From Apodemus sylvaticus (Eukaryota > Chordata > Mammalia > Rodentia > Muridae): 64,000 bases of DNA. Where the stretch lies: NCBI RefSeq assembly GCF_947179515.1, contig NC_067472.1, positions 169,430,107 through 169,494,106 on the forward strand, read 5' to 3'. Of this stretch, positions 11,835 to 24,420 are shown piece after piece (positions within the stretch are counted from its first letter, which is position 1; the number at the start of each line of letters is the position of its first letter). A program made the translations under genes and the position numbers. Under the pieces are notes generated by a model, which saw nothing but the letters and a program-made list of their open reading frames with translations, made no database searches and was not told the origin of the DNA.

Positions 11835-14800
11835 AGCCAGAGTATACTCTTTAGATTATGACATCATGGGGTGGTTGTAGTTATTGTCTTAAGATTTATT
11901 AATTTTTGATTTGTATGGGCATGGGTGTTTTGCCTACATACATGTCTGTGCACTACATGTATGTAGCACCTGTGGAAGCCAGAAGAGTGTTGGATCCGCT
12001 GGAAGTGCAGTTACAGACTGTTGTTAGCAGCCAAATGGGTGCTAGGAATTGAATCTGGTTTTTGTATGGCTGTTTTATTTTATTCTGGGCTTTCTGTTTT
12101 TTGTTGTTGTTGTTTTTTTTTTTTGGTTTTTCGAGACAGGGTTTCTCTGTGTAGCCCTGGCTGTCCTGGAACTCACTCTGTAGACCAGGCTGGCCCCGAA
12201 CTCAGAAATCCACCTGCCTCTGCCTCCCAGAGTGCTGGGATTACAGGCATGCGCCACCACCACCTGGTGATAAATAATTCTTTTAAAAAAGAAGCTTTAG
12301 AATGAACTAAAATAAGTCAGTGGGGGTGGGGACATTAGACCCTCTTTGGAGGTTCAGAAAGGTAGAGGTAGGAAGGTCAAGAGTTCAAGGTCACCCCGGA
12401 CACCTGTGAGCTTGGGTATCAGAAAACAAGCAGGCCTACAAAGCAAAACTAAAGACTAAACCCCACAGTTTCCCTCAGCGAGGGAGAATCACACACAAGC
12501 AACTCAACTCCGAGCTCAGGGCTGAAGAGAGGCGAGGAGAGGAAGGGCGTGAAAGGCACTGGGGAGGAGAAGCAGCTCAGCGGGCAGAGGGCTCGCCTGG
12601 CACCCACAAAGCCCCAGCTTCCACAGCCAGCCTTGCATGAACAGATCACGGTGGCATAGTACTCTGGAAGCGGAAGCAAGATCGGGAGTTCAAGGCCAGC
12701 CTGGGCTCCACAGGTCTGAGAGACTCGGGTCATGCTCATCAGGAACTCAAACATCAGCAAACTGGAGCTGAGGTTATCAGTGACAACCGGAAAGTCCGAG
12801 CCCCGAGACTTCTGTGTCACAAACACGTACACTGGAACTGGATGGGCTGTACCCTCATCCCTCAACTGAGGAGAGGAGCCATAGTGCAGGTTCACGCCAG
12901 AACTCAACAAGACCCCAGCAGTCCGCCAGCCCTGGCCTCGCCTCTCGCACTCACCCGGTGTGTAGCCCCAGGGCTCGTAGTAGGAGGGGAAGACCCCCAG
13001 GTGACAGCCACGGACAAATTCCTCGTAGTCCACAGGGAGTAAAGGGCTTGTGGAAGAAAGGAATTCGGGGTGAAAAATCACCTGTGGAGAGAGGAGAGGG
13101 CTTAGCTACTTGTAGTCACCTAGAGCAGCCCAGAGAGGGTACACTTCTCAAGAAACACACAGCAAGTCCTCAACAAGCTGAAGACTGAAGACTTAACTCA
13201 TCTGGCTTCAGAAGCCAGGGTTCTTTCTAAACGGCGCAGGCCACAGACACGGTAGACGAGAAGTGTGGCGCCCCCTGCCACACCCCACCATCCTTCGGCG
13301 AGCCCTCACCTTCACGCGATCGGCACTACTGTTGAAAAGGCCAATTCGGCGGATGGTGGTCAAGATGGGGTCAGAGGAGTCATCCAGCATGTTGTGCGTA
13401 CACACCGGTGGGAAAGACTGCCGCTGTGGAGAGCAGAAGTGAGGTGGTGAGTCGGGGAGGATTGGCTCTTGTTCCTGGGCTGTGAGGGTGCCAGGGATCT
13501 GAGGATGCTACCAACCAAGGTCAACAGACTCCTGACAGGAGCCCAGCTTTTAACTGTCATGAGCAAAGCCAAAACAAACCGACAACAACAACATAAAAAA
13601 AAAATCCCAGCCAAGCTGAGGCAAAGCCCCTTAAGGCACTCCACAGCTTGTGAGTGTTTAGTTGTACAATCTTGCCTGTCAGTAAAGAAAATGCAAGGAA
13701 CCTCACCGAGACGGAAGCAACCATGTGAATTCATAGCCATCCCGGCTGGTGTAACCATGTATATAAACCAGAATGGCAGCGGGATGTCGACTCTGCTCCT
13801 CCCTCCCCCCTGCCCAGGGGAAAGAAATAAAAGCTCTAAAGAATTGTAAATACCCCAGCCAAGGGGACAGTTAGGTCCATTTGATAGCAAACTACAAGGA
13901 CAGCTGGGAGTTGTAGTTTCCTTATGAAAATTCATACCATACCATCACCACTATCACTACCCCACCCCACAGGGAAGGGAAGCACAATTCCAGAAGTCAC
14001 AGCTATAACACAAAGATTGACTGACAGGAAATCCCAGCCCTCTCTTTTATGACAAGTTCTTTACAAATGTTTCATCATCGTGTCATTAAATGGCCTACTC
14101 GTAGGTGGTGTACAAGTGTGAAGAACTACAACTCCCAGCAGCCTCAGGTTAGGCTTCATCATGGATAAAGCCAGCTGTCTAACTTAAAAAATATTTTTGT
14201 CCAGAAGCACATTCTACAGCATTAGTGCATGCTAGCTGTCTAGATGCCAAAACTCAGCCTCATCAATGCCAACCATAGGCACCGGTCCCTTGACCCACAG
14301 GAAAAAAAAGAACTCTAACTCCCCAAAGGCTCAGGGGCAAAAGTCAGTCAATAAAATACAAAATGTCCCAGGAGCTAATGGGAGTTGTAGTTTTCATTTT
14401 GTGAACCACATTTTCCTAATGTTTCTTGTCCTTTTAATTCCAACCTCAGGAATCAGAGGTTTCTGTGAGAGGTAAGACACAGACACGGAGCTAGCCTTGG
14501 TAGTGCACACCTCTAATCTCGGAAAGCAGAGGTAGGTGGATCTCAGTTCGAGGCCAGCCTGCTCTCCAGAGCGAGTTGGAGGATAGTGAGTAGTGGCTTT
14601 GGGGCATTGGGTGCTCTCCAGGAAACACTAGGTGCATTGGCTTACCTGGCTCCTACCTACTAAAGGCCCCATAAACTACCATTCTTTTTGTTTGTTTGTT
14701 TTTTGTTCTTTCCAGACAAGTTTTCTCTGTATAGCCCTGGCTGTCCTGGAACTCACTCTGTAGACCAGGCTGGCCTTGAACTCAGAAATCTGCCTGCCTC

Positions 14801-17800
14801 TGCCTCCCACATGATTAAAGGCGTGCGCCACCACCGCCCAGCTCTTGCACCCCTTCTTAACCCGAAGCCTCTAGCAGTGTATTTTTAAAATTAATTTGTT
14901 CGCTTTATATCCCAATATCAGCTCCAGCTCCTCCCATTTTCCCCTCTCACTCCTCCCTCCCTCCCCTTCCCCTTCTCCTCTGAGAAGGTGGACCCCGGCA
15001 TCCCCTCCAGCAATGTATTTTAAAGGGGCCTCATTCATTACTTTCTGGGTTCTGTTATCATAAAAAGTCACAGGATTGTTACTGTGTTATCTGTGTTCCT
15101 GGTCTACGGTTATACTTGGCTCCAGAATAAACTATCTTAATCTTTTTTATGTGGTAGGTGTGTTTTACCATTGACACGTCTCTGGATTTCAGAATTGGAC
15201 CCTATCTAAAGGGCCACCAAAGAGAACAGAACTCCCAGAAATCTTTGCAGTAGGAGGCCTCAGTCAATGCCGGGACTGGCTAGCACTCTGCTCAGGGGTG
15301 AAGACCATACCTGGGTGGCAAAGATGGCTCTCTTCATCATAGTGAAGTCCTCCTTGTCCAGCATCTTGTTCATGTCCGGGAGGCTTCCCCTGCAAGGGGA
15401 GGGGCGGGCAGGCATTTCAGAATGAAGTGACGGCGGGTCAGGAAAATCATGGGAGCAGACCAGGGCTGGCACTCACACTAGAAGGGATTCGTAGAGCTTC
15501 CTCCCAAATTTCTCCTTGACTGTATTGGCTGTGTCCCTGGAAAGGAGAGGAACAATATCACGTCACCACCCACTAGGTACTGTCGGGCTCTGTGGATAAC
15601 GGAGAAACTGAGGTCTGGGTTCAGACTCTATGCCCCGGGGGACCTCAAACTGGAAGATGGGGAATTGGAGACTGCTTGAGTTCCTTGAGGTGTGCGGCTG
15701 GGGATAGGTGGCCTTGTCTCTTCAACTTCAGTGACTCATCTACAAGAGGAGTGTAAAAATAGAATCAACCTCAGGAGGTTACTGAGGAGTCCGGGAGGTC
15801 AGGGAAAGCCCAGCACACGGAGAGCCTTCCAGAAATGTCAGCTATTATTAGGGTTAGGATGAGTCTTGGACAGAGCGCTGCTAGGCCCCGTCTTATAAAC
15901 AGGAGGAATAATATTGAGAGGAAAATACTGGCACACAAGTTCGGAAAGACTGTCACCCTACTGTCTCGTGACTTATGATCCTCCCAGGGACATGCCGACC
16001 CAACTACACAGGTCTCTTCTCTCTCTCTAACTGTCTCCATCCATGAGCCTGGCTTCAGTAAGCTGCCCAGTGTGACCTTGAACTTCTGACCCTCCAGCCA
16101 CCACGCCCCAAGGATTGGAAATAGAGAAATGGACCATCACACCCAGTTCATGCCAAGTGCTGGGATTGTGAGGGCGCAACAACGCCCCGCAATGTGAGCT
16201 ACATCTTCAGCTCTTCCTCATTTCTTAAACATGCATCTACAGTTCTCAGGGCTCAGAGCAGGCCTGCTTCACGGCAGATATTCAGAGACTGAGGGGCAGT
16301 GAACGGGTGGGTTACAGGGAGGACGAAACAGGGTCCGCGAGGATGCAGTGGGTCAGCCAGTTAACCAGGGGCCGGGGCAGAAACCTTGCGCCCGTCACGT
16401 GCTCACACTCATCTGGCCCAGCACGGGCTTCAAGAACCCTGATCATGTCAGAGATAGCCAGAGAGAGCGAAGACCGTGGAGACTGCAGGGATGGGGCCCC
16501 ACGGGGTCCTGAGCAGGGATAAGGCCCACGGGGTCCTGGCTGGGGACTGCTGACCAAAGCTGTTTGCGCACAGCTTGGCCCTTCAGGGTTTCCACGTTGA
16601 AATTGTTGGTCCGGGCCGGCATGATGAAGAACGCGACAACTGTCTGCTCACTGCCATTCACCTGGGGACAGGGATGAGGACGGGGAGGGGGAACATCAGG
16701 ATGCTGGACTCAGTCATGCCATTGCTACCCGTTATGGGACTTCGGATTTTCTTTTTCATAATAATATAGGCGATTAAAATCAAAGTCTCCTGCATAGGTA
16801 GGTGCTTTACCACTGAGCCACACTCCTACACCGTCACTGGGCGATTCTAGCCAGGAGCTCTACCACTGAGCCATACTGCCAGACTGGTTTTTATTCTGAT
16901 ATAGGATCTCAAAGTTGCCCAGGTTGACCTTGAACTCATTCTACAGACAAAAGCTGACCTTAAATTCTTCATCCTCCTCCGGCTTCAGCCTCCCGGGTGC
17001 TGAGATAACAGGCCCAGGCCACCAGATCTCACGTCTGATCTTTCTGGGGCTCTATGCCTGCTGTGCTCCTACCCAGGGGTTTCTGTAACCACCTCTCCAG
17101 TCTCTGTTCTCCCCAGCTAGGCACATGCTTCCCTTCCCCTCCCCCTACCCCTCCCTCCCGCTCCCAGCTCTTCTTCCCCTCCCCTCCCCCACCCCACTCC
17201 TCTTCCCCTTCCCCTCCCCACCAGGCCTTACTCTGAGCAGGTAGTTGAGCCGAGCCAGCGCCTCCAGGAACACATCAGCTCCCTTGTTGGAAAACTCATA
17301 GCGGCCCGCGATGAAGAAATACAAAGTCTTGTCTAGGTTGAAGTCCAGGTGCCTAACAAGCCACAAGAGAGCGTGAGGTCCCAGCAGCTCCAAACCCTGT
17401 GCTGAAACCAACAGACCCCAGCAGCCACAGGGCCACCACTCGGGGATCAGAACGACGCTTGCATGCGTCGGGTTTTCTTCTTAGGTGGGTATTTATTTAC
17501 CCTGATACCCATCCCGGGGCTCTAGATACCAGGAAAGAATGGGACCACATAGTCCAAACCCTCACCCCCCTCCGTGAGACTCGGGGTCCTGACCACACAC
17601 CCAGGAATCTCGTCCCCCATACCCATAAAAATGGCCGCGCACAAACTCCTGGATCCGTGCTTTGCTCTGAGCATGAAGGTTCTGGAATTCGTGCATAGCA
17701 GAGAACTTCTTCACATTCAGCCCATTGGGGGTCACGATATCTAGGGTTGGGGAGAAGAGCCCACACTTCATTTCTTCATTGTGATCAACTTCTCCAGCAT

Positions 17801-18972
17801 GAAAAGAAGGGGGGTTGACTTCCCTTTCATAACATCGTGGTTTTGACGGCCCTTCAGTGAACTCAGCTCCCCGGAGACTGACTCAACACCGCTACTTGAC
17901 TCTTCTTACTCCTATTTTACGTTTTAGATTTTTTTTCTTGTATTTTATGTGTATAGTGGTTTTGCCTACATGTATGTCTGGGTACCATATGTGTGCCTGT
18001 TGCCTGTGGAAGCCAGAAGTGGTGGTCAGGTCTCCTGGGATTGGAATGACAGATGGTTTATAAGCCACCATGTGTGTCCTGGGAATTAAACCTGGTTCCC
18101 CAGAAAAGCAAACAGTGTTCATATACTCAGGTTCACACATGCGTGCGCATACACACATACACACACACACAAACAAACATTTTTAAAAAGTATATGAGGG
18201 GAGAAAGGGTTGAGTCCCTGAAACAGGCCTGAAGACAGACAGTATGTTGGGAGCCACACGTGAAGGAGCATGTCAGTCAAGGCTACCCCAGAGCTACAGA
18301 GTGAGACCCTGGCTCTAAAGAGAAAAAGAGAGAGAAAGAACAGATATCTGGGGAGAAGCAGAGCAGTGGTATTTTCAGTTCCTGTGTCAGAATGGGAAAA
18401 CAGGTAGAAAACTGCACCTCCCAGAGTTCCCGAGTGTGTCAGGCCCACAGCACCCTCCATCTGTAGGAGCTGAGGTATGAAGAGTTATGCTTATGAAAAT
18501 AGAGGCTTTTATAAAGAATGCTCTATAAAACAAAGACCCAAGATCAGACCCACTGCATTCATTCAACAAAAGCTGGGCATGACTAAATGCGCCTGTAACC
18601 CCAGCGTGGGGAGGGGGGGGGGGTCCTGGGAGCACACACAGCCTCAGCAAAACGGTGAACTTCAGGTTCAGTGACAGACCCTGTCTTACAAGCGCTGTTG
18701 GAACTGAAGAAAGCGGTCTGAAGTCAAATGCGCTTACTGCTCTTGCAGCGCACGCAGTTGGGGTAGTTAATAATGCTTGTAAATGTGACTGAAGATTAGG
18801 ATCCGAGTCCTCTTCTGCCTTCTGTGAACACACACACACACACACCATGCACATGTGCATGTACCCACACAAGGTCACACACACATACACACAAATAAAA
18901 ATAACAAACATCTCTCAAAAAAACTAGGTGAACAGTCACAGAGAGAAGACCCCCCAACACTCTCCCCTGGCT

Positions 18973-19020
<48 letters not shown>

Positions 19021-22000
19021 ATAAATCAACCAAAGATTACAACCCTCATCAGGACCTGGGCCAAGAATTAGAAGCATTCTAATGGGGCAGAGCAGGTAAA
19101 CCTACTTCCATGTTTACTTTCGATAATAAAGCCCACAATATTTGCATTTCTTTCAGAAGACCAGCATTTATATTAGCTACTCATAAAATTAGAATGAGCG
19201 AGACTATAGCTCCTAATATCCTTCAGGATACAGAGTCGGCCGGCGTCATTTCCGAGTTACAGTCTCAACCCAGGACTAACAGGAGTCGCTGTCCTATTCT
19301 CTGGGGTAAAATGAGTTGGCGTTGAGCAAGGCGTGGAGCCTCTTACCTCAGCCACAGCAGGGACCACAGCTCAGACCCTACCTGGTTTCCTCTTGAGGAG
19401 GTGTTGAGCCTCAATCGCGGTGATCTGGGACACCGTGGTGAAGACATGGGCACAGTGGGCTGCTGCCCGCTCCATGCAGTACCGGTGATAGATCTGCCTC
19501 TCGCCGGCTTCTTTGTCTACATTGAACTGGGTAGGACAGGAGGAAAGGCAACATTAAGAGGACCAGGTAAGGCTAGGGTGTGGACCAGGGTCTTAGGGCC
19601 TCTGGGATTGGCAGCCACACTGAGAGGTAGGTCTGGGCTTGTACTCTTGGGTTTGAGGAGGACCAAGGAGGACTCTTGTGTCTAAGGGAGGAGGGCCGGG
19701 GTCCGCCCCTATGTCTGATGGTGGAAGAAGGACCTAGACTCTTAGGAGCTCGATTCCCTGCCAGAGCTTTAGGCTGTCCCACAATACAGAGTCTTCTACA
19801 CTCGCAGCTCACATTCTCCAGGTTGTTGTAGAAGTCCACGGCACCGGCACACAGGTAGCGTCCCAACAGCGTGGCATGAGTGGTAAAGATGGTTGCCACC
19901 GGCAGGCGCCGGGCACGGCACAGACACAGACCAACGCCTGCCAACCATTCGTGGAAGTGGGCAACCACATAGGGCTTCTCTTCATTCTGGGCCAGGAACT
20001 GTGGGGCAACAGGGACGGGGTTACTGTTTCCACACGGCACAGAAGGAAGCAGCAGCAATCCCCATCATGGACAAAGACGTAGGGGAGAGGTAAACCCCGC
20101 CTTTACACAGAACAGGCAGAGTTCCCACAAAGGGCTGAAACCCCAAGTTAGGCCAACCCGCTAACCTTGCCCCCAGAGGTTGATGGGAATTTTTTGTTTT
20201 TGTTTTGGTTTGTTTTTTGCCAATGTCTAAATTCTGGCAAAGCTGAACTGGAAGGACCAACACCCCAAGCCCTGGTCAGAATTCCAGGGACTTGGTATTT
20301 TTTTTTTTTCTTTCGGTTTTTCAAGACGGAATTTCTCTGTGTAGCAGCCTTGGATGTCCAGGAACTCACTTTGTAGACCAGGCTAGCCTTGAACTCAGGG
20401 ATCTGCTTGCCTCTACCTCCTGAGATTAAAGGTACATGGCCACCACTGCCCGGCTAAGACTCAGCAGTTCAGTCAGCAGTAGGAGATTTTTTATGGGCAA
20501 AAAAACCAGAACCCAAACTCCCAGAGTTCCTTGAAGCACATAGCTCCTGTTTGTCCTAAAGCATTCCAATTAAGTTTCCTAAAACTTTTTTTTTTTTTTG
20601 GTTTTTTGAGGCAGGGTTTCTCTGTGTATAACCCTGGATGTCCTGGAACTCACTCTGTAGACCAGGCTGGCCTCGAACTCAGAAATCCACCTGCCTCTGC
20701 CTCCCAAGTGTTGGGACTAAAGGCATGCGTCACCACCGCCCGGTTTCCTAAAACTTTTTTTCAAAAATTCTAGAATGTGTTTTGGGTGGTGGGGAAAGCC
20801 CAGATTTCTGGTTCTGACACCAACTCAAGGTTGGTGAGTGAGTATCAAAGTTCCCCTGAGTGCTTAACCGTAATGGATTATCAAACTCAGCCCTCTTCTG
20901 ACGGGACTCCCTGGAGACTGTGCAGCAGTGTGTTTACACCTGGACGATTAGGGCAAATGAAGCTGAGGCGGACACTTCTGGTCTCTGAGAGAAGCAGCTG
21001 GACTCCTTTCAGAGGCGATCCTCAGAGTAAAAGAGTCTACCATTCCCAGAACTCGCAGGGGAAGCCCAGCCTCTGGCCCACGCGGTGGTGGTGGTGGTGG
21101 TGATGGTGTCAGTCTGGGTAGAAAGGCTGAGGTGCGGTCTGTGGTACGGCCTACCTCACCCAGGAACCAGGTGGTGAGGAAGCCGAACAGGACAGCGTCG
21201 TTGGCCTCGCGGTCGTACCAGGGTACCCCGATGTTGCAGGTGTCCCAAAGCTCACCCTTCCAGCGCTCCAGGGCCCAGGCTGAGGCCCCCACATCCAGGA
21301 GCACCACTAGGGGTCCCCCCTCGATCAGCCAACGCCCAAAATACACCTGAGGGAGAGGCAAAGGGAGGCTCAGGAGACCTCGCCCGCATTCCTCACAGTC
21401 TCACGTCCCTAGCCTGGTAACTGAATTCAGTGGCTTCCCTCACGCGGCCTCCGTGGCCCTCTGTAACTCCGAGCCTGCTACCTTTCTCCTCTTCCCATTG
21501 GCCCGCTTGGTCATCTGTAGTCACGTGTCTATCACAGGCCTGCACTTTTCCTACCCATTGCCACGTTCCTGAAACTCGATGTTCTATTTCAGTCCCCATT
21601 AGCTCTTTTCCTCCTGAGACCACAGGTATGGCTCCCGGCCATTGATCTAAGTCTGTCCCAACCTGGCTGCCTGCGGCCAGGGCCTCGCTGGGGTACCCCT
21701 CCCCCTCCCAGCTGTTGTCTGCCCTTTTGCTGGGAGGGGGGTCTATTATTAGGAACAGCTGCCCTGGGGGAGGGATGTGGCCACTCTGGGGTCCCGTGGG
21801 GACATGGTCTGGCCTGACTGGATGCTGGAGCCCACCCTAGACACAGGCTGTGAATAGGTGGCGCCTTGCTCTGTCTTCCCATCCGCATCTCTTCTAGGTT
21901 TCCGCTGCCTCACCGTCCCTTTCTTCTGGCTTTCTCCTTGTAGTTCTTTCTTTTGGGGGATGGGGGCAGGGTTTCTCTGCCTAGCCATGGCCGTCCTGAA

Positions 22001-24420
22001 TTCACTCTGTAGTTTCTCAGACTCAGAGATCCACTGATCAGGATGCCTCTGCCTCCCGAGTGCGACCACCAGGCTTCTCTTCGTGGTTGGAGATGAAACC
22101 CACAGGCCATGCTAGGCAGGGGCTCTACCTCTAAGCCACGCCCCCAGCCCCACTGGGCCACTCTAGGCAGGGGCTTTTCCACTGAGCCACGCCCCCAGCC
22201 CCTCACTGGGGGACTCTAGGCAGGGGCTCTACCATTGAGCCACGCCCCCAGGCTCTCATTGGGGGATTCTAGGGGCTCTACCACTGAGCCACGCCCCTTC
22301 CTCGATAGTTCATTTTAAACTCTTTTCCTGTTTCTCCTTTCTTCATCTCTATTCCATCTTTTTGCCTGCCTGGCTATTCGTCTTTATTTGAGACAGTGTC
22401 TTGTTGTGGTCCAGACTGGCTCAGAACACACAGAAATCCTCCTGCCTAGGCCTCCCAAGCGCTGGGATTGCAGGTGCGCGCCTAACATCTAGCTCTGGCG
22501 GTCTCTGCCTAGCTCCAGCTTGTTTCTACTCTCTGGGTCTGAGGATCTCAGCTGAGAGTCATCTCCATCCATCCGGCCTTTCTGATATCCGGTACCCACT
22601 GGCCTACTTCACCAGGCCCATCTGGCGCTTTCTTTCCCTAGGCCTTCTGGGAAAGTGCCACGCATAGCTATCTGTGCCTCCTGCTTCCGCTCCACCTTCT
22701 CTTCACCTGCTGCTAGGCCCTGCTGGCAGTTCCCACCCCACCCCCACCCCCACCCCCGGGTAGGGCTGGGGCCCACCTTACAGCCCTTGCTGTTCATGGA
22801 ATCCAGAGTCCTCTTCAGTTCCGGAGTTGGGGGCTCCAGGAGCTCTACCTGCGTCCTCACACCCTGCTCCGTGTATGGTCCCACCAGATAGTAGTTGTCA
22901 CCCCATTCATCCCCTGTCACCTTCGCCTTCGTCTGCAGCACAGTGTAGATGCCACCCACTGTGGGCCAAAGTGCAAAAGGACAGACAACCCCACCATAGC
23001 TTTGAGACCCGGTGGGTATTGGGATGCGCTGGGGTAGAAGATGGACAGGAGCCCATACTGGGGAATCAGAGAAGGTCGGGGCTGGAGGGGAGGGTCATGG
23101 AAAATCAAACCTAAGGATAGCCCTCTTGGGTTTATGGAGAAAGGGACTGAGATCAGGATGCTGAGGGAGGGGCAGGCTCCAGTTAGACTCCTGGTCATGA
23201 GACAGGAAGCACTCTTAGTCTTAGAGAATTAGGAGCAGGAAGTAGCCAGGCTCTAAAGCTCCCAACTATCAGATGTACTGGGAAGAATGGTACTCGGAAG
23301 ATAGTCCTATCAAGCTACCCCGTTACCTAAGGGAAGCTGGACTAGAATATTCCACATCTTCAGGGGCCCTAACAATGCTAGCCCTGAGCTGGGACACAGG
23401 CATGCCGGGTTTCTCCTTCCATGACCTCACCTCAGATTTAGGAATCTGGGTCCTCAGCGTCCTCATCTGAAACCAGTACCCTGGCAGTACACAGCACTGA
23501 GTCTGCCATCTCCCAACATGCTGAGAGACCCAGTCTCTTTCTCCCCCAAGATCCAGAAAAGGAAACATTCAGATCCACAAGGCCCAGCTCCTGGGGATTC
23601 CAGCCCAACCTTCTCATGAGTGAGAAGTTAGTGTTCTCAGATACCCACCATACGACCCTGGACTGTGAGTGGGTTCCCCCCATCCCACGGCCCAGCCCTG
23701 ACTTCCAGCTTTCTCAATTCACAGGGAGGCACCTCACTACGTAGGACGCCATGGCTTAGGCCCTGGGCTCCTTCAAACTCGACATTCAAGTTCCCAATGC
23801 TTTCCCACCTTGGATCTGAGAATTTGAGTCTCCCGGGCCCCTCCCGGCTTTACACGGGGACCAGGTCCGCTATGCTTCCTGAAAACGCCATGAATCCTAA
23901 CTTTCAGGAGTACTCCTATCCCACGGTCACATCCTCTGGACCGCAGACCCCAAAGCTCCAGTGTTCCCTGAACTTAAATGCATTAGCTCCTTCCCCTTTT
24001 AGGTCTCAAGTCTCTCGGCCCTCGGAAACCTCCCTCCAAGACCCAGGAATCTCTCTTTGAGTGCCCTCTTCCCAAGATTGCAGAACCTGAAGGCTCCTTC
24101 CATCTTAAGAGTAGTCTCTTGTCCCTTCCCCCCAGGGCCTAGGACGCCTATTCCAGCCCCTTCACAAGGACACAGAAGTCACAGGCGCTTTTCCCAGGAC
24201 CCAAGAGTCCTCCACGTAGCTCTTTCCCCGTCTGAATGGGAGTTTCAGGCCCCCATCCTCGCCTGCCCTCCTTGGTCAAGGGACCAACGATGACGTTCTC
24301 ACCCTTGTTGGCCACCTCCCAGGCCACCTCGAAAAGCACTGTGTTCTCCGGGTCGAATTCATCCTCCCAGTCTTCCAATCCTGGAAGCGAGGACATAGAG
24401 AGACTGCGGCTGAGAGGCAT
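7744..24420 (-). CDS. Gys1: Muscle glycogen synthase, complete, 16 coding exons
   Basis: Exons in transcript order: 24303-24420, 22777-22958, 21155-21346, 19813-19998, 19382-19526, 17623-17740, 17232-17352, 16555-16661, 15477-15536, 15311-15389, 13310-13423, 12955-13081, 11427-11522, 11171-11334, 8213-8293, 7744-8070. They total 2217 nt, i.e. 738 residues, the family length. The enzyme transfers glucose from UDP-glucose to glycogen chains (GT3, GT-B fold) in muscle cytosol. Visible landmarks are the N-terminal sites 2/2a (Ser8, Ser11), the KVGG nucleotide-binding loop at residue 39, Glu510/Glu518 of the catalytic E-X7-E motif, and the glucose-6-phosphate arginine cluster (Arg579, 580, 582, 586, 588). 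C-terminal sites 3a/3b/3c/4/5 are Ser641/645/649/653/657, site 1a is Ser698, and site 1b lies near Ser711, shifted by one inserted residue. Every junction is GT-AG with consistent phase. The gene is divergent from Ruvbl2. Confidence 0.98.
8383..8521 (-). repeat. B1 SINE, diverged
   Basis: Plus strand reads as the complement of B1 (agccctggctgtcctggaac, then gcctctgcctcccgg, ending gccaccactgtccagc). Confidence 0.8.
9059..9222 (+). repeat. B2 SINE
   Basis: Starts ggggctggagaagtggctca, with ctcttccagaggtcctgagt and the 3' end cataaaataaaat. A B1 follows at its tail. Confidence 0.9.
9225..9358 (+). repeat. B1 SINE with internal deletion, inserted in a B2 tail
   Basis: Has the B1 5' end, then jumps from gcactctgggagg directly to ccagcctggtctacagag, so the middle segment is missing. 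It ends in an A-rich tail. It sits directly behind the B2 at 9059-9222, a common target for L1-machinery insertion. Confidence 0.85.
9446..9485. repeat. (TTTA)n microsatellite
   Basis: About ten TTTA units with one TCTA interruption. Confidence 0.9.
10258..10350 (-). repeat. B1 SINE
   Basis: Plus strand reads tcaagacagggtttctctgt through gaccaggctggcctcgaact, the complement of the B1 3' half. Confidence 0.8.
11789..11832. repeat. (TG)n microsatellite in Gys1 intron 12
   Basis: About 22 uninterrupted TG units. A B3-type SINE remnant follows at about 11895-12055. Confidence 0.95.
12124..12268 (-). repeat. B1 SINE
   Basis: Near-consensus B1 in reverse orientation, from tcgagacagggtttctctgt to the gcgccaccaccacctgg end, with a poly-T tract (its A tail) at 12113-12124. 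Confidence 0.92.
13424..15310. other. Gys1 intron 10
   Basis: The 1.9 kb intron holds the B1 at 14708-14843 and a 4-5 bp-scale pyrimidine tract near 14930-14980. Several short CAACTCCCAG-like motifs occur near 13908-13918, 14128-14135 and 14370-14390 (gggagttgtagtt, seen in both orientations). No additional exon is supported. Confidence 0.5.
14708..14843 (-). repeat. B1 SINE
   Basis: Reverse-orientation B1 (gtatagccctggctgtcctg to gcgtgcgccaccaccgccca) in Gys1 intron 10. Confidence 0.92.
17741..19381. other. Gys1 intron 5 with B3 SINE and CA repeats
   Basis: A minus-strand B3-type SINE occupies about 17930-18180. (CA)n tracts lie at 18145-18170, 18829-18844 and 18976-19015 (about 20 pure units). 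The G-run at 18610-18622 is notable. Nothing coding was found. Confidence 0.65.
20314..20454 (-). repeat. B1 SINE
   Basis: Reverse-orientation B1 in Gys1 intron 3, ending gccaccactgcccggc. Confidence 0.9.
20600..20743 (-). repeat. B1 SINE
   Basis: Reverse-orientation B1 (gcagggtttctctgtgtata to caccaccgcccgg) with its poly-A tail seen as T's at 20587-20599. Confidence 0.92.
22094..22302. repeat. Four-unit tandem repeat, ~53 bp period, in Gys1 intron 2
   Basis: Four units share the core ctctaggcaggggctctacc followed by actgagccacgccccc. The tandem starts near 22100 and ends at gccacgccccttcc. The core resembles the pol III-type B-box/SINE motif 'accactgagccac', so the array probably arose by duplication of an old SINE fragment. 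Confidence 0.75.
22959..24302. other. Gys1 intron 1
   Basis: No SINE is evident. From about 23420 to 24150 the sequence is built of decayed ~35-40 bp units of the type 'ccaggaatctctctttgagt' and 'cccttccccccagggcctag', which resemble the other minisatellite-like stretches in this window. No exon is supported. Confidence 0.5.
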
